DNA of 64,000 nt from Hevea brasiliensis (taxonomy: Eukaryota > Streptophyta > Magnoliopsida > Malpighiales > Euphorbiaceae), in assembly GCF_030052815.1 (NCBI RefSeq), contig NC_079502.1:7654103-7718102 (forward strand). The letters run 5' to 3'. The notes under the pieces are model-generated. The model did no database searches. It saw only the letters and a program-made list of their open reading frames with translations, and was not told where the DNA came from. Positions within the stretch are counted from its first letter, which is position 1; each line of letters begins with the position of its first letter. The position numbers were made by a program, and so were the translations under genes. Shown here in pieces: positions 1 through 14,089 of this stretch.

Positions 1-757
1 ATAAAAATAAAAAAAAAATTAATTGAACTAAATTCTGACATGTTAAAATTTAGCAGCAGAAACGCTCACCATAACTTGGCTAAAAGTTGTAATGATTTCC
101 TATTGTTTAACAGGAAGCATACTGTTATACATAGTGTTACATGAATAGGCAAGTCACATGGATAAGGGACCATAAGTAACCAACCTCTCTTCAATTCCAA
201 ATGATGGGATTGGGAACCTCCTCGGTTCTCACTCCAAGTTAAGAATCATTGACCAACCTCCACCTGTAATGATAAAGAAATGGCTACACGCATCTTTTGG
301 CTTCATTAGAAAATACAAAAGTTGGCTGCATTGATAGTGAAGACAGGGACAACATACTAATAGCTAATTTACTTCACTCAAATCTGCAAATGAAGCTAAT
401 TATTAAAACGCAAATCCAAAATTTAATGGGGCATGATAATTTCATGCATTTCCATAGATCCTAGAAGCAAGGCTGTGGCAGGACCATCCTGATCATTAGA
501 ATAGTGAACATCACTATTTTAAAGAAGATTTCCTACAGTGTCGGACAAGAAGCAGACAATATGATTTCAACAGTTCCTCACAACACCGACACCAGGTTAA
601 TGTATAGGTTTTCAAACGGCAGAAAAACGACAATGATTAACATTCACATAATATTTAAACATTCCCAAATGTCTTCTCCATTGTACACATTTCCACAATA
701 GTCACCACACATCTTTGATAGCTAGTTTGAGAACACTTGTAACCTCCATGGCCTCCT
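1..757. other. Flank and probable 3' UTR of NRPB10
   Basis: I see no coding exon here. The part nearest 757 is expected to be the NRPB10 3' UTR, because that gene reads leftward and stops at 758. Open frames in this stretch are short and have no recognisable protein sequence. The transcript end cannot be placed from sequence alone. Confidence 0.5.
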
Positions 758-3581
<2,824 letters not shown>

Positions 3582-3708
3582 CTTCGCTTGCCCCTCTGCC
3601 TCTGTTCTCTCTCTGTTTCTTTGTGTTTCCTCTTGTTGGTCAGCGAGTCTCTGTGGAGGAAGGGTTTATGTTTGTGTAAGAGCTGTTGAGCCTAGGCCTA
3701 TTGGGTTG

Positions 3709-3754
3709 TGGGCTGAAGAGAAAAGGTTCACTTTTCATACTCTACACTTATATG
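3709..3754 (-). promoter_or_regulatory. Probable NRPB10 core promoter
   Basis: On the minus strand, CATATAAG (3747-3754) is a TATA-like box about 170 bp upstream of the NRPB10 ATG. It is followed by AGCCCA (3709-3714), the complement of a plant site II TGGGCY motif, which is common in genes for polymerase, ribosome and growth functions. A telo-box-like AAACCCTT lies near 3660-3667 in the expected 5' UTR. The motif assignments rest on short matches. Confidence 0.45.
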
Positions 3755-4555
3755 GTCCACTTGCACCGCGTTTGGATCGAAGGATTATGACTGTTTAATA
3801 TTGCTGTTGGAACAATTAAAATTTTTAATGTATTAATTAAAAAATATTAAAAAATAATTAAAAATTAAATTTAATTAATTTTAATTATAAAAATATTAAA
3901 ATAATAAAAAAATTTTAAATTATTTTTTTTAATAACATTTAAAATAATATTTTTATTAAAAAAATTATTTTAACTTTTAAAATTCAATATTAAATAGACC
4001 GCACATGAAAAAAAAACTTTATTTTTCATTTAATTAGTTAAAAAAATAAAAAAAATATTAAAAAGAAAATAAATATTCAATATCATTTTATTTCCTCTTC
4101 AAATTTAGAGAAAGAAGAAAATATTTAAAATTATAAAATTACCTCAATATTCCTAACATATTTTTGAATATTTGAAAATAAAATTATAATTTTATTATTT
4201 AAAATGTAACTTCTTTTTTAATATTTTTTTCTATATTTAAAAATTAAAAAAGTTATTTCCTTAGTTATTTTATTTTATTTTATTTTTTTATTTAAATATA
4301 ATATTAGAATCTATTTGAATAAGGATGAAAAAAAGTGTAAATTAAGATAAAAAAAAAGGTAAATAAAATAAATTAATGGAAAATAAAGGTGAATAAGGTA
4401 AGTTCAATCCTCACTTTCCTCGCTTTGCCCTTTCTTACCATTTCTACATGATATTCCATGAACCAAACAATATTCTTCCCTCAAAACAGGTCACTGTCTC
4501 TATCTTCTGTGTAGTTCAATTCCCCAATCAGCCAATTCCAATTCCTCTCTGCATC
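3755..4555. other. AT-rich divergent intergenic region, NRPB10 / FHA2
   Basis: This region separates two head-to-head genes. The middle (about 3800-4390) is almost pure A/T with no recognisable gene. The right edge (4390-4555) becomes pyrimidine-rich and should hold the FHA2 start site and 5' UTR. No clear TATA box was found for FHA2. Confidence 0.7.
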
Positions 4556-7500
4556 ATGGGGACGACAGGCAGCGACGTCGAAGCCGGCTTTGCAAAGCTT
4601 CAGGGCGAGGATTTCGAGTACTACATGCAAACATACTCCATAATACTGGGCCGCAATTCCAAGAAATCTACCGTCGACGTTGACCTCTCCAGCCTCGGGG
4701 GTGGCATGAACATCTCCCGCCACCACGCTCGCATCTTCTACGACTTCACTCGCCGTCGTTTCGCCCTAGAGGTTCTTGGCAAAAACGGTTGCTTGGTCGA
4801 AGGCGTCCTCCATCTCCCGGGCAACCCTCCTGTCAAGCTTGATTCCCAAGATCTGTTGCAAATTGGGGATAAGGAGTTCTATTTTCTGCTTCCAGTGAAG
4901 AGTATTTTGGGCGGCCATCTTGGGCCCAGGCATCATGTGGCGGTGGTGCCTCAGTACGGTTATCATTCCGCCGGTTCGGAGAGGATGGTGGGGCCAATGG
5001 CGGTGGGGGCTGTTAAGAAAGGGAGAAGAGAATTTTACGAGGATGAGTATGATGATGATGAAGAGAATGGTGGTGGTAATGGTGGAAAGAAGGTCAGACG
5101 TGAGGGGTTTGATGGGCACGGATACGGTGCAGGTGGTGGCTCCGGTGGTAAAGTGGGATTTGCTGGAGGATTAGGTTAGTCGCAGTTATTGTTCTGTGAA
5201 TTTTGTGTTGGACTAAGCATTTGTTGCTGTTGTTTAATCTCTCTCTCTCTCTCTCTCACTCTCTGATCATTTGAACTTATGGCGTAGACTATGGCTTGGG
5301 TTTTGTTTCTTTATCTATTTGGTTTTAATGTATACAATAAAACATGGTCGTTAATAGTTTTTCAATTGCTCTTTTTCTGCATTTGGATTGGTGGTTGTCT
5401 TTTGAGGATAAAATGCTGGTCAGGAAAACTCGATTTTAAATGCAATGATAGGTTTCAATTGTTGCGTTAGGATCAAATTCTAGTAGTTTTTTTTACCAAC
5501 CGTTGATTTGGGTTATTGAATTTGTTGCAGCCTGTGTAGGAATGTTTGTTGTTTTGCAATTGCCGTTGACTTGTCAGGATTTCTGCAGCTCTTTTATGGA
5601 TTAATTGGCCTCACAACTCTGTTAGGGCATGAGTTTGCTGTTTTGTTTTAGTTTTCTTCTTACTTGTTCGTTATTTTCTCCTTTTCTGTTTTGAATCATT
5701 CACCATATTCTATGCTTGTGCGTGTGTGTGACATAATAACATAGAAACTCATGCATATGATGAGTTGTTAAAATTTAATTTTTAGTGGATTATAAGTAGC
5801 TGTCGTTGAGCCGTTGAAGAATTTATTTTGATTACAAATATAGTTATAGGCAGCATATTGATGCTCATTTTTGCCAGTTTGGTGTTATTTGATCCCACAG
5901 TCTAGTGAATCCACTGTGTTCAGTCCTGGGATGTAATCATGTATTTCGACTTCCCATAGGGTTTGGCAACTGGGCATCAGTTAGTCCTTTAAGCACATTT
6001 AGTTTAATCATTATAACAGATTAATGATCTTGTATACACTGAATCTGGAAGGGAAAAAAAAAATCCTCTATCTATTGCATTCCTTTGGTCAGGGTTTGTC
6101 CATGTTAGTTCTGTTTGTTAGTGATTCTTTTTTGTTCCTCCAATTCCTTTTTTAATTTGTTTAATCATAGTATTTTGATATCAGTTTTAGTATGTTATGC
6201 TCCGATGTCTTTCATCATTTTCTGTGATGTGTGGTTTTCCGACTTGAAATGTTGTAGGAACAAAATATTTGATGGATTTCCTGACCAGTGTTACCATAAA
6301 TAGTTGCATTCCTAGTGATTGGTGCTCAAGATCACAACCTGAACTATGGATCATTAGCAATTTGGAAAAACCTTAAAATTATTGTTCCAAAATGCAAACA
6401 ACCAAAGGCTAAGAATAAAAAAATCTCAGTAACACAAATCTTAGCTAATTTCATTACTCTTAATATTCTGCGAATTTTGGGATTTGGATATTTTGGTAGC
6501 ATATTCAAGTAGTGAACATGGTTTTTTCTTTTATTGATACTAATTTATTATACTCAAAAGATATGAGAAAATCTATCTAGTTATTCTTTTTTCGTTCTGG
6601 TAAAAGATATTTTGCGTATATTTTATTACATATGAAATACTAAAAATATTTTACATTGTGGGTAATTGAATAATGTTCCCACCATTGTTGTTAGAATCTT
6701 ATGATTCTCGATTCGATTTGTACAATTCAATTCTCCATCCCAACAATTTGAATATGTGGAGTGAATCGCAAATATATCTGAATCGTGACCGAATCTTAAT
6801 CAGGTGAATCGATACAAATCAACTGATTTGGTTGATTCTTTTTCTAAAGGATTGTTAGAATCTATAGCTTCAAATTTTAATATTTTACTTCTTTTTTACT
6901 ATGAAAAATGCACACAAAATCCTTCCCTAGCTATTTTTCTTCCACCAGCTATTCCTTTCCCTTTTTTTTTTTTGGTTATTTTACTCTAATTATGATTGTC
7001 AAATTATGATTGTCAAATTATGACATTTTATATTAACATATTCTGAACTTTTAATTTAGCCCACTATCGTTATTTATTATTTAATTATTTAATCAAATTT
7101 AAACGAGTTTCAACACATGCACAATGATAATCATTGTCTACAATTCAATAGTTTATAATTTATAACATAAAGCTATATAACATAATAAAATATATTATTT
7201 TATTATAAAGCATGCTTCTAATTAGCTAAATGCATAGTTGTCAAATTAGGATTCGAATTGAGAATTGAAATCTTCATATTGTGAATTGAGAATCGAATCA
7301 AATGATTCGATAAAAAATTCTCAAAATTATTAAAAATTATATATTTTCTAAAAAATGAGTAAAAAAAATGTCACAATAACTTATAAATATAGAATTATCA
7401 TTTAGCTAATTAGAAGTGTGCTTTATGATAGAACAATATATTATTATTATGTTATATAGTTTTATGTTATAAATTATGAACTTGTAGACAATGATTATCA

Positions 7501-8076
7501 TTGTTCATGTGTTGAAACTCTTGCTTAAATTTGATCAAATAATTAAATAATAAAAAAGGATAGCGGGTTAAATTAAAACGTCAGGATATATTAATATAAA
7601 ATATCATAATTTGATAACTATAATTAGAGAAATAAATTAACAATAAAAGAGAAAGAAATGGAAAGGGAAAAGAATGGCCGGTGGAAGAAAACTAACTAGG
7701 AGAAGGTTTTATGTGCACTTCTCATCGTAGTTTTAAATTGCAGTCACGACCGCGTACGTGGTCACAAAAACAAGCCTATGACGACCGTAATGTAACGGTA
7801 ACGGCCTGTGCTACGTAAATTTTTTTAAAAATTTTGCAAAATTCATAAAATGAGTAGATATTGGTAGATATAAGTAAAACTAAGATGTACAATTATATAA
7901 TAAGTATAAATACATCAAATTAGATGTTATTAATAATGTATTTTAATGAAATTAATTCTGGAAATAATTCAAATTAGAAAAAAATACATAAACCTATAGA
8001 TCGCGCAAACCATTGCTTCATACTATAAATTTAACAACGAAACTAATATCAAACAAAATTTTTAACAAATATTCAA

Positions 8077-8133
<57 letters not shown>

Positions 8134-10475
8134 CACATTTTGCAAGAAGTAGTTGTGAAGAATGAAAATATTTGATGATCTTATCTTCAAAAGGAATAAG
8201 GGAGAGATTTGTAGAAAGAAGAAGTTTAGGTGAAATTTTGAGAGAAAATGAGCTAGAAATAGTAGTTGAAAGATCAGAACACACAGAGAATGAAAAAAAC
8301 TAAAGAAAACATTGCATGCATATATTTTTTGTCCACTGAATTATTGACGTAACGGCCGTTACCAATACTTAATGGTAAATAATGGTCATTACCGTTATGT
8401 AATGATGGTAATGGCCATTACCAATGCAACTGAGCATCAGCTTTTAAATAACGGGTTAAAAGGTAACGGCCCCTTGAAAAACCCTATTTAAAACCATGCT
8501 TCTCATTGTGAAAATAAAATGAAATCTTAAATTTTGAAGCTATAGGGTCTAACAACCCTTTAGAAAAAGAATTGGCCGAATCGGTCGATTCGTATCAATT
8601 CACTGATTCACTATCGAATCGTAACATTCGGTCACGATTTAGGTACATTTGCGATTCACCCCTAGATTTGAATCGTGAAGATGGGGAACTAAATCGAATC
8701 ATACAAATTGAATAGAGAATCGTACGATTCTAACAACAATGGCTAAATGATATTTCTATATTTACAAAAGATGTTATTGTGATTTTTGTTCACTTATTTG
8801 TTAGAATATATATCATTTTTAATTAATTTTGAGAATTTTTATCGAATCTTACGATTCGATTCTCTATTCACAAAATGAAGATTTCAATTCTCAATTTGAA
8901 TTTTAATTTGACAACTATGGTTCCCAGTAAGCAATCTGAAGATGCCTACAAAATCATTTTATGGCGATGAAGTCATCTTCCCTTATTGCTTTCGTTTCAT
9001 GCCTTTTAAAATCCAAATATCATTCATCACAACTGGGCATCAATAAATTGCTTTTCCTTCTCAATTTATATTCCAGAATGCCAAGAGTTCTATTAAGTAT
9101 AAACATTCTGCATGATAACTGACTCTGTAATTGTCATGATGTCGTGGCCAGTTCCTGGAGAGAAGAAAATAGATGGAAGATCAAGGGTCGATCGTGATTC
9201 CGACAATCAACAACTTATGCAGTTGGAAGAAAAAGATGTAGTATCATCTGTTGCTACTGTGCTGTCTGATCTTTGTGGTCCTGGAGAATGGATGCCCATG
9301 GAGAAACTCCATGCAGAGGTTAGTTGCCTTCTTCAAATTCGTATTTCTAGTGATTTGAATTGTCTTGGTCTCACAGCTTGCAAAAACCACCTCAACCTCT
9401 TCATTACTGAATCACTTAATAATTCAAATATCTGAAGTATTTCAATTCAGTTGTGTTCAAACTTGTTGCGTATCCTTAATCATTGTCCACATAATTCAGA
9501 TGGGGGTTGATTGTGATGGAAAACTTTCTTACTGGCTTTCTGCTTGATTACATCAGTTTCTTTGATGGCTATTTCACTTTATAGAAAGGGACACTTATTG
9601 CTCCGTGGGACATTTGGAAGAATTTAAATTCTTGAGTCCATCTCTTCAATCTCCTCATTTTTAGATGCTATTATTTTAGGCAACTTCAATGGCTTTGGAT
9701 GGAGGATGTCACTCTTATGTTTGGGAATGCTACTTACAGCAAATTATTTACTGGATAAGGCTGCCTAATTTATGTGATGTTTCCAAAAATTATTCTGATG
9801 ATGTACAAATGAAATATTAAAGTGTTCCCCCTTTTAAAAGGATTTCCCAGTGCAAGATATCACACTATTTCATTAACACTAGATGTTGTTGGAGCAAAGG
9901 ATTGTCAAAAATGGTTGTGCAAATATTCAAGACTTGTATCATTTGATGAACTGCTTAACAAGTCATTCATGCTAGATTCAGATCTAAGGTTTTTCAACTT
10001 GAGAATGACATGTATTCCCTATGATCAATTTCTCAAATTATGTCACCAGAGGTTGTGTCTTTCTGTTAAAATGTTGTGGATCATTTACCGGTGGCCCATT
10101 GTATTGCACATGATGTCCAACCGACAGCTTTCAGTTATCAATCCATATTTTCCAAAGCTTGCTGTTTCCTGCCTTACTTTCTTTTTATTCCTGGTTTTGG
10201 TTACTTCAGTGTGTGATTTCTGAGCCTTGGGATGCTTTCACTTACTCGTGTTTTTACATGTTCAGTTGGTGGAGCAATTTAGCAATGTCTGGCATCATAC
10301 TCGGATAAGAAGGTATCTCACATCTGAGGACTGGCCTGGTCCTGAATCCAAAGGGAAGCCCTGGTATGGCTTGCTTATGTTATTGAGAAAATACCCAGAG
10401 CACTTCGTCATCAACACAAGGTCCAAGGGACGTGTGACACTGGAGTTTGTCTCTCTCGTCTCTTTGCTATCATAG
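4556..10475 (+). CDS. FHA2: FHA-domain nuclear protein, FHA2-like, 3 exons
   Basis: Exons are 4556-5174, 9152-9318 and 10266-10475, or 331 aa plus TAG. Introns are 3977 and 947 bp, all GT-AG with consistent phase (the first splits a Val codon). An N-terminal forkhead-associated, phosphothreonine-binding domain covers about residues 25-110. The core residues are visible: G32-R33, S54 and H57 in ISRHHA, and N77 in GKNG. An acidic Asp/Glu and Gly-rich linker follows (YEDEYDDDEENGGG). The conserved C-terminal part contains QLEEKDVVSSVATVLSDLCG, a WYGLLMLLRKYPEHF segment and the ending EFVSLVSLLS. The whole layout matches Arabidopsis FHA2, which I recall being reported as a subunit of plant ISWI chromatin-remodelling complexes; that role is not shown here. 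The start at 4556 is chosen because MGTTGSDVEAGFAKLQGEDF is the conserved N-terminus. An in-frame ATG also exists at 4448. Intron 1 hosts several transposons. Confidence 0.95.
5239..5257. repeat. (CT)n microsatellite
   Basis: A short CT tract near the start of FHA2 intron 1. Confidence 0.85.
7726..8498. mobile_element. 773-bp TIR element with 8-bp target duplication (hAT-like)
   Basis: It is flanked by the direct repeat CTTCTCAT (7718-7725 and 8499-8506). Its ends are CGTAGTTTTAAAT and ATTTAAAACCATG, an imperfect 13-bp terminal inverted repeat. Inside lie several inverted GGTAACGGCC / GGCCGTTACC motifs near both ends and an (AAT)18 tract. There is no transposase, so it is non-autonomous. An 8-bp duplication fits hAT elements, although the TIR is not a classic one. 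It sits inside the right arm of the 6682-8742 foldback and is therefore younger than it. Confidence 0.8.
8077..8130. repeat. (AAT)18 microsatellite
   Basis: Eighteen perfect AAT units inside the 773-bp inserted element. Confidence 0.97.
8743..8929. repeat. Inverted copy of the foldback spacer
   Basis: Reverse-complemented, this stretch matches 7233 to about 7400: CATAGTTGTCAAATTA at 7233 corresponds to TTTGACAACTATG ending at about 8929, with shared ATTGAGAATTGAAATCTTCAT. With the foldback arms it gives the order A-B-A'-B'. Confidence 0.7.
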
Positions 10476-11486
10476 GATCCTGCGAACATAACTAGGTTCA
10501 TCCCCTCGCATGGTCTTGTTGCATGCACTTTATCCAGAGTGAATTATGTTGTTGATTGTTGATCTCAAGTCTTGGATTAGGTCTGTACTAACTACATGAA
10601 CGAATGTAAATGTGTTTCTGTTTCTTGTTTTTGTCTCTCTCTATGAATATTTTGTACATGATGCTTTTAGTAATGCAATTTTCCATCTTCAGGACAGATT
10701 TTCAGTTTCATGTGCACCTGTCTGGTTTGGGAAATCTCGTTACCTCCATTTCGACCAATCTTTGTACGCCCATGAATATCCATCCATTAGAGTTGAAACG
10801 AATTCACATACACTATCCACCAAGGCAACAAAGTTGCTGGAAAATCTAAAGCATAAAATGAACCATGTTCGATCATTTAGCCCAAATTCCATTTGAAATT
10901 AAGAAATTATTATCTTGTTTCCGTATTATAGGAAAAATTAATGACTCAATCTACGTAAACTCCGATTCTATTATACATAATCGTTAATGATAAATATTTC
11001 TATCTCTGATTTTTTAACTTTATAAATACTTTGAATTGTTACCATTATTACCACGTATGTTTTTCATTAATCACCTTTTAATTCCTTAGAAAAAAAAGGA
11101 TGAAAAAATTAAATAATTAATAAAATCTGATGTGAGAGACTAAATCATATATTTTTAAAAATATAAAAATCAAATCATTAATTTTAATATAATCTAATTT
11201 ACCCTTGAAATAAGGATGCGCCATCAACAAAGCTTATAATGAACAATAAAAAAAAGGCAAGCAAACAATAAGGCCAGATAACCAGATTGTCTCGAGCACT
11301 TCTGCCGGTAAATAGCATTAGTATAGTAATGAACATAGAAGTTGAAAACACAATCCCTGCCTCATAAAAAGCTTCAAAATTAATTCATCCTAGCCAATTC
11401 TAATCAGCCAAAAAATTGCAGGCCAAACAAATATATTATTGGTAACTATAAGTCAACATATTCAGGTTCAAATAAAAAGAGTTTTC
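10476..11486. other. Tail-to-tail intergenic region, FHA2 / PRAT-like gene
   Basis: It should contain both 3' UTRs: FHA2 to the left and the leftward-reading PRAT-like gene to the right. An open frame at 10612-10896 has ordinary amino-acid composition and follows an AG (10691-10692), but I recognise nothing in it. The middle (10920-11210) is AT-rich. Confidence 0.55.
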
Positions 11487-13880
11487 TCAAGATTCTTCTT
11501 TGCTTAATTTACCAAGAGCTCTTTGTGCATATAGTTGTTTTTCCCTAGCTTCTTTAGCTGCAAGAGCTTCCTCATCAAGTACTTGAATGGGAGACCACTC
11601 AGGTAACTTCAGCCAACCACCTTTCTTCTCTTTGTCCCCATATATGGATTCTCTGAAGCTGGTCACTGTGGGTCTTAGCTTAATCGTAACAAAATCCACC
11701 ATTGTTCCCACAACAGTAAAGATGATCGAGTAACGGAAGGCACCGAATTGACCACCTAAAACATCAAGGGCAAAAAAAACCCAACATTTTAACTATAACA
11801 GCCAAAGGGAGATTAAACAGACGAAGATGCAGATAAGTAAAATATGACGAACTAAGATTTTCATTGCTTAAAGGCATCAAGTTGAAATGAAATAAATGTA
11901 CACCCACATAACCACTACTTTCTTCATCTTGATCTTGAATAGATATTATCGGGGAGTTCCAGCTCAGTTGAACTTCAATATCTAGATCCTGTCAGTCTAT
12001 ATCCCAATCCAATGAATTCATCCTATCCAAGAAAAAATGTTTGGGATTTGCCATTATATGGGTGGAACAAGGATTTCAACCTTCAACCTTATAGATGGAT
12101 CACCATAAAACAGACAAAACCACATGTAAAGCCAGAGAAAAATACCACTCCATGATAAGGGAGAAACCAAAGAAGATAGTTTTAGGCATTGAACTTACTC
12201 ATTTATGGCCCCTATCTAAATTGTCTAACTTTAAATCTAATGCAAATTAAATATTCCAAAATTATTTACAAAATAATACATGGGGAAAAAAATAGCATCT
12301 GCACTTAACCTTGAAGACGTCCAAGAAGAGCACCACTACCAAACCCTGCAATTGCAGAGTTCATTAGATCATCAGGTTCAGATTTCCGTGTTACCCTTAC
12401 AAATTCACGTGCCCCTGCAGGATTACAGAAATCGCAATTCTCAGTCAAACAAACAGGTCAGAAAAATGGCTTGACCTTCTACAAAAATCCAGTTGCAAAT
12501 GTGTTTTTCCAACAACTAGCAGTTTTCACATTTGACCTACAAGGTGATGAACCAAACAATGACCATCCATATTCAGATCTACATCATGCTTTTCACACCA
12601 ATGCTAGGGTAAAAAGCTTAATCTAGGCTGATTTGAGCGCTTACATTTATAGTATTAGGATTTGCATGTCATGCAACAATCAAAATACCAAGACATTCTC
12701 CAAACCATATTGTAAGTTAGATAATCAACTCATAGCAAATGATAATGAAGAGGAATAAGCTATTCCCATAAGCTTTTATGATTAGAGGCCTCTAAATGTT
12801 GATTGAAGTTTCAGAGAACCAAATCTAAAAAACTGTCTACTAAAATGCGGTGCAACAAGTGTCTCTCATACAAAGAAATAAATGACAATTCCTAAGGGTC
12901 AAAGGATCTTCACCACGGAAGAAAATCAAACCATCTTATGGGTATTACATATTAATCGGAATTCTTGAAGATGTAAACACCAAAAATGTAAACCCACTTT
13001 CAGTCTTTACTGGGATTTCAATGAAATCTGGAGTAGCAATTACATGGTCCTTTGCAATCATAAAACATCCCGCATTTGAACAAGAAAGTAAATACGTATA
13101 GGCTTCCTTTAAAACAAACCATATGTAAGAAAAGAATTGAATTGAATTCCTTGGTATGATTTCTATTTCTTTTAAAATCATTCATTTTTTTAAGTTGAAA
13201 GAATTGAACTCTTTCACTTACTATGTTTCCAAATATGAGAATTGACAAAAAAGAAATCAATTGAATTGAATTCTATTCTTGTAGATTTCTAGTTTCCAAA
13301 CAGGCCCATAGTAAGCTCTTCAAGGCAAAAGCAATATTCAAACATGGAGAGCGTAAGTGCGAATACATTCTTTCAATCCTAAAAGTTGAAGTCAGAGCGT
13401 CTAACATGCAATTTATAGGTACAAATGTATCACATCGAAAATCCCACAAAAACAAACTGGGAGATGATGCAAGTTCACAACCCATGGCGTAGAATTAGTA
13501 CTAGCATCACCATAAGCGAACGATGTTTTGAGTTGGCAACTAGATAATACAGTGAGAGAGATGAGATACGATTACCGCAATAGCAACCAGTGACAATGGC
13601 AAAATTAGTAGCATAAGTAGCAGAAATGTTAGCGAGTCCATGAACTTTTCGATACTTAGACACCAACCCAACTCCTCCACCCGCAATCCCTGCATAGAGA
13701 AACTCCAAAATTTCCAAATTAATAAACAAAGAAAGAGATGTTTACCATTAAAATAGCAAGAAAAAAAAAAGGATAACCTCCAAGAAGAGTGGGTATGAAT
13801 ATACGCTCCTTCCAATTTTCAGAGAAGGAAGAAGATGAAGCTGGAGGCAAGGGCCGTTGAGGTGGATCGCCTGATACCAT
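11487..13880 (-). CDS. Small Tim17/22-like (PRAT-like) membrane protein, 4 exons
   Basis: Coding exons on the minus strand are 13778-13880, 13576-13689, 12310-12414 and 11487-11755. They total 591 nt, or 196 aa plus stop. Introns of 88, 1161 and 554 bp are all GT-AG and in phase. The protein begins MVSGDPPQRPLPPASSSS, then a Gly-rich stretch (GIAGGGVGLVSKYRKVHG), a hydrophobic segment (about residues 60-72), and a second Gly-rich segment, NSAIAGFGSGALLGRLQGG. A third hydrophobic stretch follows (YSIIFTVVGTMVDF), and the tail is soluble (LPEWSPIQVLDEEALAAK...LGKLSKEES). The D-x6-AGx3G spacing resembles the PRAT signature of Tim17/Tim22/OEP16 proteins of mitochondrial and plastid membranes, but the conserved Arg before the Asp is not where expected. 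I recognise it as a conserved plant protein and cannot give a proven function. The family call is an inference. Confidence 0.85.
13097..13310. mobile_element. MITE-like repeat in PRAT-like gene intron
   Basis: The ends are imperfect inverted repeats: TATAGGCTTCCTTTAAAAC on the left, and TATGGGCCTGTTTGGAAAC from the right end reverse-complemented. The inside has inverted AATTGAATTGAATTC runs. At about 210 bp and non-coding, it looks like a MITE. No target duplication was confirmed. Confidence 0.4.
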
Positions 13881-14049
13881 TTTTAAGAAAGAGAAAATCT
13901 ATTTCAGCTGATGACTCAATTGGGCAAATCGGTGATGATTTCGTGAAAAATCTTGGCAGAGAATAGAGATGGAGGGAAAAGGCAGAGTAGAGCGAAGGAG
14001 TTCAGGTCAGGGAAAGAACAGTAATCAATGATTATAGAGACTGGATTAG

Positions 14050-14087
14050 CCCATTTTCAGGTTTGGCCCAAATCCCCTATATATAGA
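14050..14087 (-). promoter_or_regulatory. Probable promoter of the PRAT-like gene
   Basis: On the minus strand, CTATATATAG (14078-14087) is a good TATA box about 200 bp upstream of the ATG at 13880. It is followed closely by TGGGCC and TGGGCT (site II motifs, 14048-14069). The spacing predicts a start near 14050 and a 5' UTR of about 170 nt. Confidence 0.55.
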
Positions 14088-14089
14088 CA

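Larger units (their letters stand above)
6682..8742. mobile_element. Long-arm foldback element in FHA2 intron 1
   Basis: The left arm (6682-7232, about 551 bp, starting CCATTGTTGTTAGAATC) is mirrored by a right arm made of 7399-7725 plus 8507-8742. A 166-bp spacer lies at 7233-7398. Examples of matching pieces: GTTAGAATCTTATGATTCTC on the left against GAGAATCGTACGATTCTAAC on the right, and CTTCTAATTAGCTAAATG (7215-7232) against its complement at 7399-7416. The right arm is split by a later 773-bp insertion. The spacer is itself repeated inverted outside the right end (8743 to about 8929). No transposase is visible. It is probably a non-autonomous foldback or Mutator-like element. The arms have diverged, so it is not recent. 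Confidence 0.75.

Noticed and set aside
8018..8284. Poly-Tyr open frame on the minus strand
   Set aside because: It is the (AAT)18 microsatellite read in one frame.
9365..9547. Short open frame overlapping FHA2 exon 2 and intron 2
   Set aside because: Different frame from the conserved exon and unsupported.
10612..10896. 94-codon open frame downstream of FHA2 with ordinary composition
   Set aside because: It follows a clear conserved stop (EFVSLVSLLS end), has no recognisable family and no convincing splice link. More likely 3' UTR.
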